Assembly: GCA_016192435.1 (NCBI GenBank)
Contig: JACPUD010000100.1
Span: 1 to 64,000 of the forward strand
DNA: 64,000 nucleotides
Direction of reading: 5' to 3'
From: Rhodocyclales bacterium
GTDB taxonomy: Bacteria; Pseudomonadota; Gammaproteobacteria; Burkholderiales; Rhodocyclaceae
The notes beneath the pieces were generated by a model that saw only the letters and a list, made by a program, of their open reading frames with translations, had not been told where the DNA came from and searched no databases. Shown piece after piece: positions 63,242 to 64,000 of this stretch (position 1 is the stretch's first letter; each line of letters starts with the position of its first letter). Both the position numbers and the translations under genes were made by a program.

Positions 63242-64000
63242 ATGCAGTTCTCCGAACTCGGCCTGTCGGCCGAGCTCCTGCGCGCCATTGGCGAGCAGGG
63301 CTACACCACGCCCACCCCTGTGCAACAGCAGGCCATTCCCCACATTCTTGCCGGCCGCGACCTCGAAGCCCTGGCCCAGACCGGCACCGGCAAGACCGCG
63401 GCCTTCGTGCTGCCGATCCTGCAGCGCCTGACCAATCCGCTCACCAGTCCGTTGCAGAAGGTCACCCACACCGCGCCGCGCGTGCTGGTGCTGGTGCCGA
63501 CCCGCGAACTCGCCGCGCAGGTGCTCGAAAGCGTGCGCCTCTATGGCGCCCACACCGGCCTGCGCAGCCTCGCCGTGTTCGGCGGCGTCGGCATCAACCC
63601 GCAGATCCAGACCATGCGCCGCGGCATCGACATCCTGGTCGCCACCCCCGGCCGCCTGCTCGATCACCTCGGCCAGCGCACCGTCGACCTGTCGAAAGTG
63701 CAGACCCTGGTACTCGACGAAGCCGACCGCATGTTCGACATGGGCTTCATCCGCGACATCCGCCGCATCATCGAGCGCCTGCCCCGGGAACGGCAGAACC
63801 TGATGTTCTCCGCCACCTTCGCCGCCGAAGTGCGCGAACTGGCCCACACCGTGCTGAAGAATCCCGCCATGGTCGAGGTCGCGCGGCGCAATGCACCGGC
63901 CGAACTGGTCTCGCATTCGGTGATCAAGGTCGATCAGGACAAGAAGCGCGACCTGCTGCTGCATCTGTTCGCCGCCCACGGCTGGCATCAGGTGCTGGTG
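63242..64000 (+). CDS. rhlE: DEAD-box RNA helicase RhlE-like, 3' end missing
   Basis: The first 253 residues of a DEAD-box helicase. Q-motif TPTPVQQQAIP, Walker A AQTGTGKTAAF, PTRELAAQV, DEAD in VLDEADRMFDMGF and SAT in LMFSATF follow in order, together with the RhlE-like opening MQFSELGLSAELLRAI. It unwinds structured RNA and probably helps ribosome assembly. The gene runs past the window end. Its upstream region of about 190 bases could be a long 5' leader. Confidence 0.92.
   Translation, partial: MQFSELGLSAELLRAIGEQGYTTPTPVQQQAIPHILAGRDLEALAQTGTGKTAAFVLPILQRLTNPLTSPLQKVTHTAPRVLVLVPTRELAAQVLESVRLYGAHTGLRSLAVFGGVGINPQIQTMRRGIDILVATPGRLLDHLGQRTVDLSKVQTLVLDEADRMFDMGFIRDIRRIIERLPRERQNLMFSATFAAEVRELAHTVLKNPAMVEVARRNAPAELVSHSVIKVDQDKKRDLLLHLFAAHGWHQVLV

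Overview
The window is GC-rich, densely coding DNA. It suggests a respiratory, facultatively anaerobic betaproteobacterium, perhaps close to Rhodocyclales/Sterolibacteriaceae; that placement is inferred from gene content and gene style, not from a marker gene. Evidence for the lifestyle is the oxygen-independent ubiquinone genes ubiU-ubiV-ubiT, a cluster of multihaem cytochromes for extracellular electron transfer, bacteriohemerythrin, an OxyR/rubrerythrin/rubredoxin peroxide system, and the order glnA - DUF4124 gene - glnL - glnG.

Layout. 1-8.5 kb: metabolic and housekeeping genes (DUF1499, hemerythrin, a GGDEF-EAL protein, a nitroreductase, an NlpC/P60 lipoprotein, an alcohol dehydrogenase directly followed by metK, a serine hydrolase). 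8.5-19.7 kb, all on the minus strand: a histidine kinase and NarL-type regulator, followed by a seven-gene electron-transfer cluster. Its order is monohaem cytochrome, NapC/CymA-like tetrahaem quinol dehydrogenase, decahaem MtoA/MtrA, porin MtoB/MtrB, an internally duplicated tetrahaem cytochrome, a second monohaem cytochrome, and a nine-haem cytochrome c fused to a cytochrome b, which is the CbcL architecture known from Geobacter. 19.7-23.7 kb: a PsrA-type regulator with two overlapping PsrA boxes in front of maoC-, fadJ- and yciA-like genes. 23.8-30.3 kb: a metalloprotease, a GST, a PilZ protein, a dehydrogenase and an Atm1-type ABC exporter. 30.3-37.1 kb: glutamate/aspartate uptake (gltIJKL, interrupted by a palindrome-rich element), a thioredoxin-like protein and ppc. 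37.1-43.9 kb: clsB-ybhP, a decayed yhhQ-like gene, a methyltransferase, nadA, a rhodanese and a CDF transporter. 43.9-48.7 kb: nitrogen control (sigma54/NtrC-driven glnA, then glnL and glnG). 48.8-53.5 kb: birA, coaX, a two-domain kinase and a histidine kinase with a degraded ATPase domain. 54-57.6 kb: a CigR-like protein, a TetR regulator flanked by inverted operators, a hydrolase, a GNAT protein and oxyR. 57.7-64 kb: rubrerythrin - Fe-S protein - DUF3501, ubiUVT, rubredoxin and a truncated rhlE.

How the parts fit. The quinone pool, made without oxygen by UbiUVT, would exchange electrons with two different inner-membrane cytochromes (NapC-like and CbcL-like). Periplasmic monohaem and tetrahaem carriers would link these to the MtoAB outer-membrane conduit. 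The flanking two-component system probably controls this cluster.

The most unusual signal is a short two-part repeat with at least 13 copies and one additional half copy scattered through the window on both strands, inside genes and between them. Its pattern is AAGTTGGCGCTGGC, three variable bases, then ACGGCG. In four proteins it is read in the same frame as VGAG-x-T, in places that look like linkers or loops. I do not recognise it as a described element.
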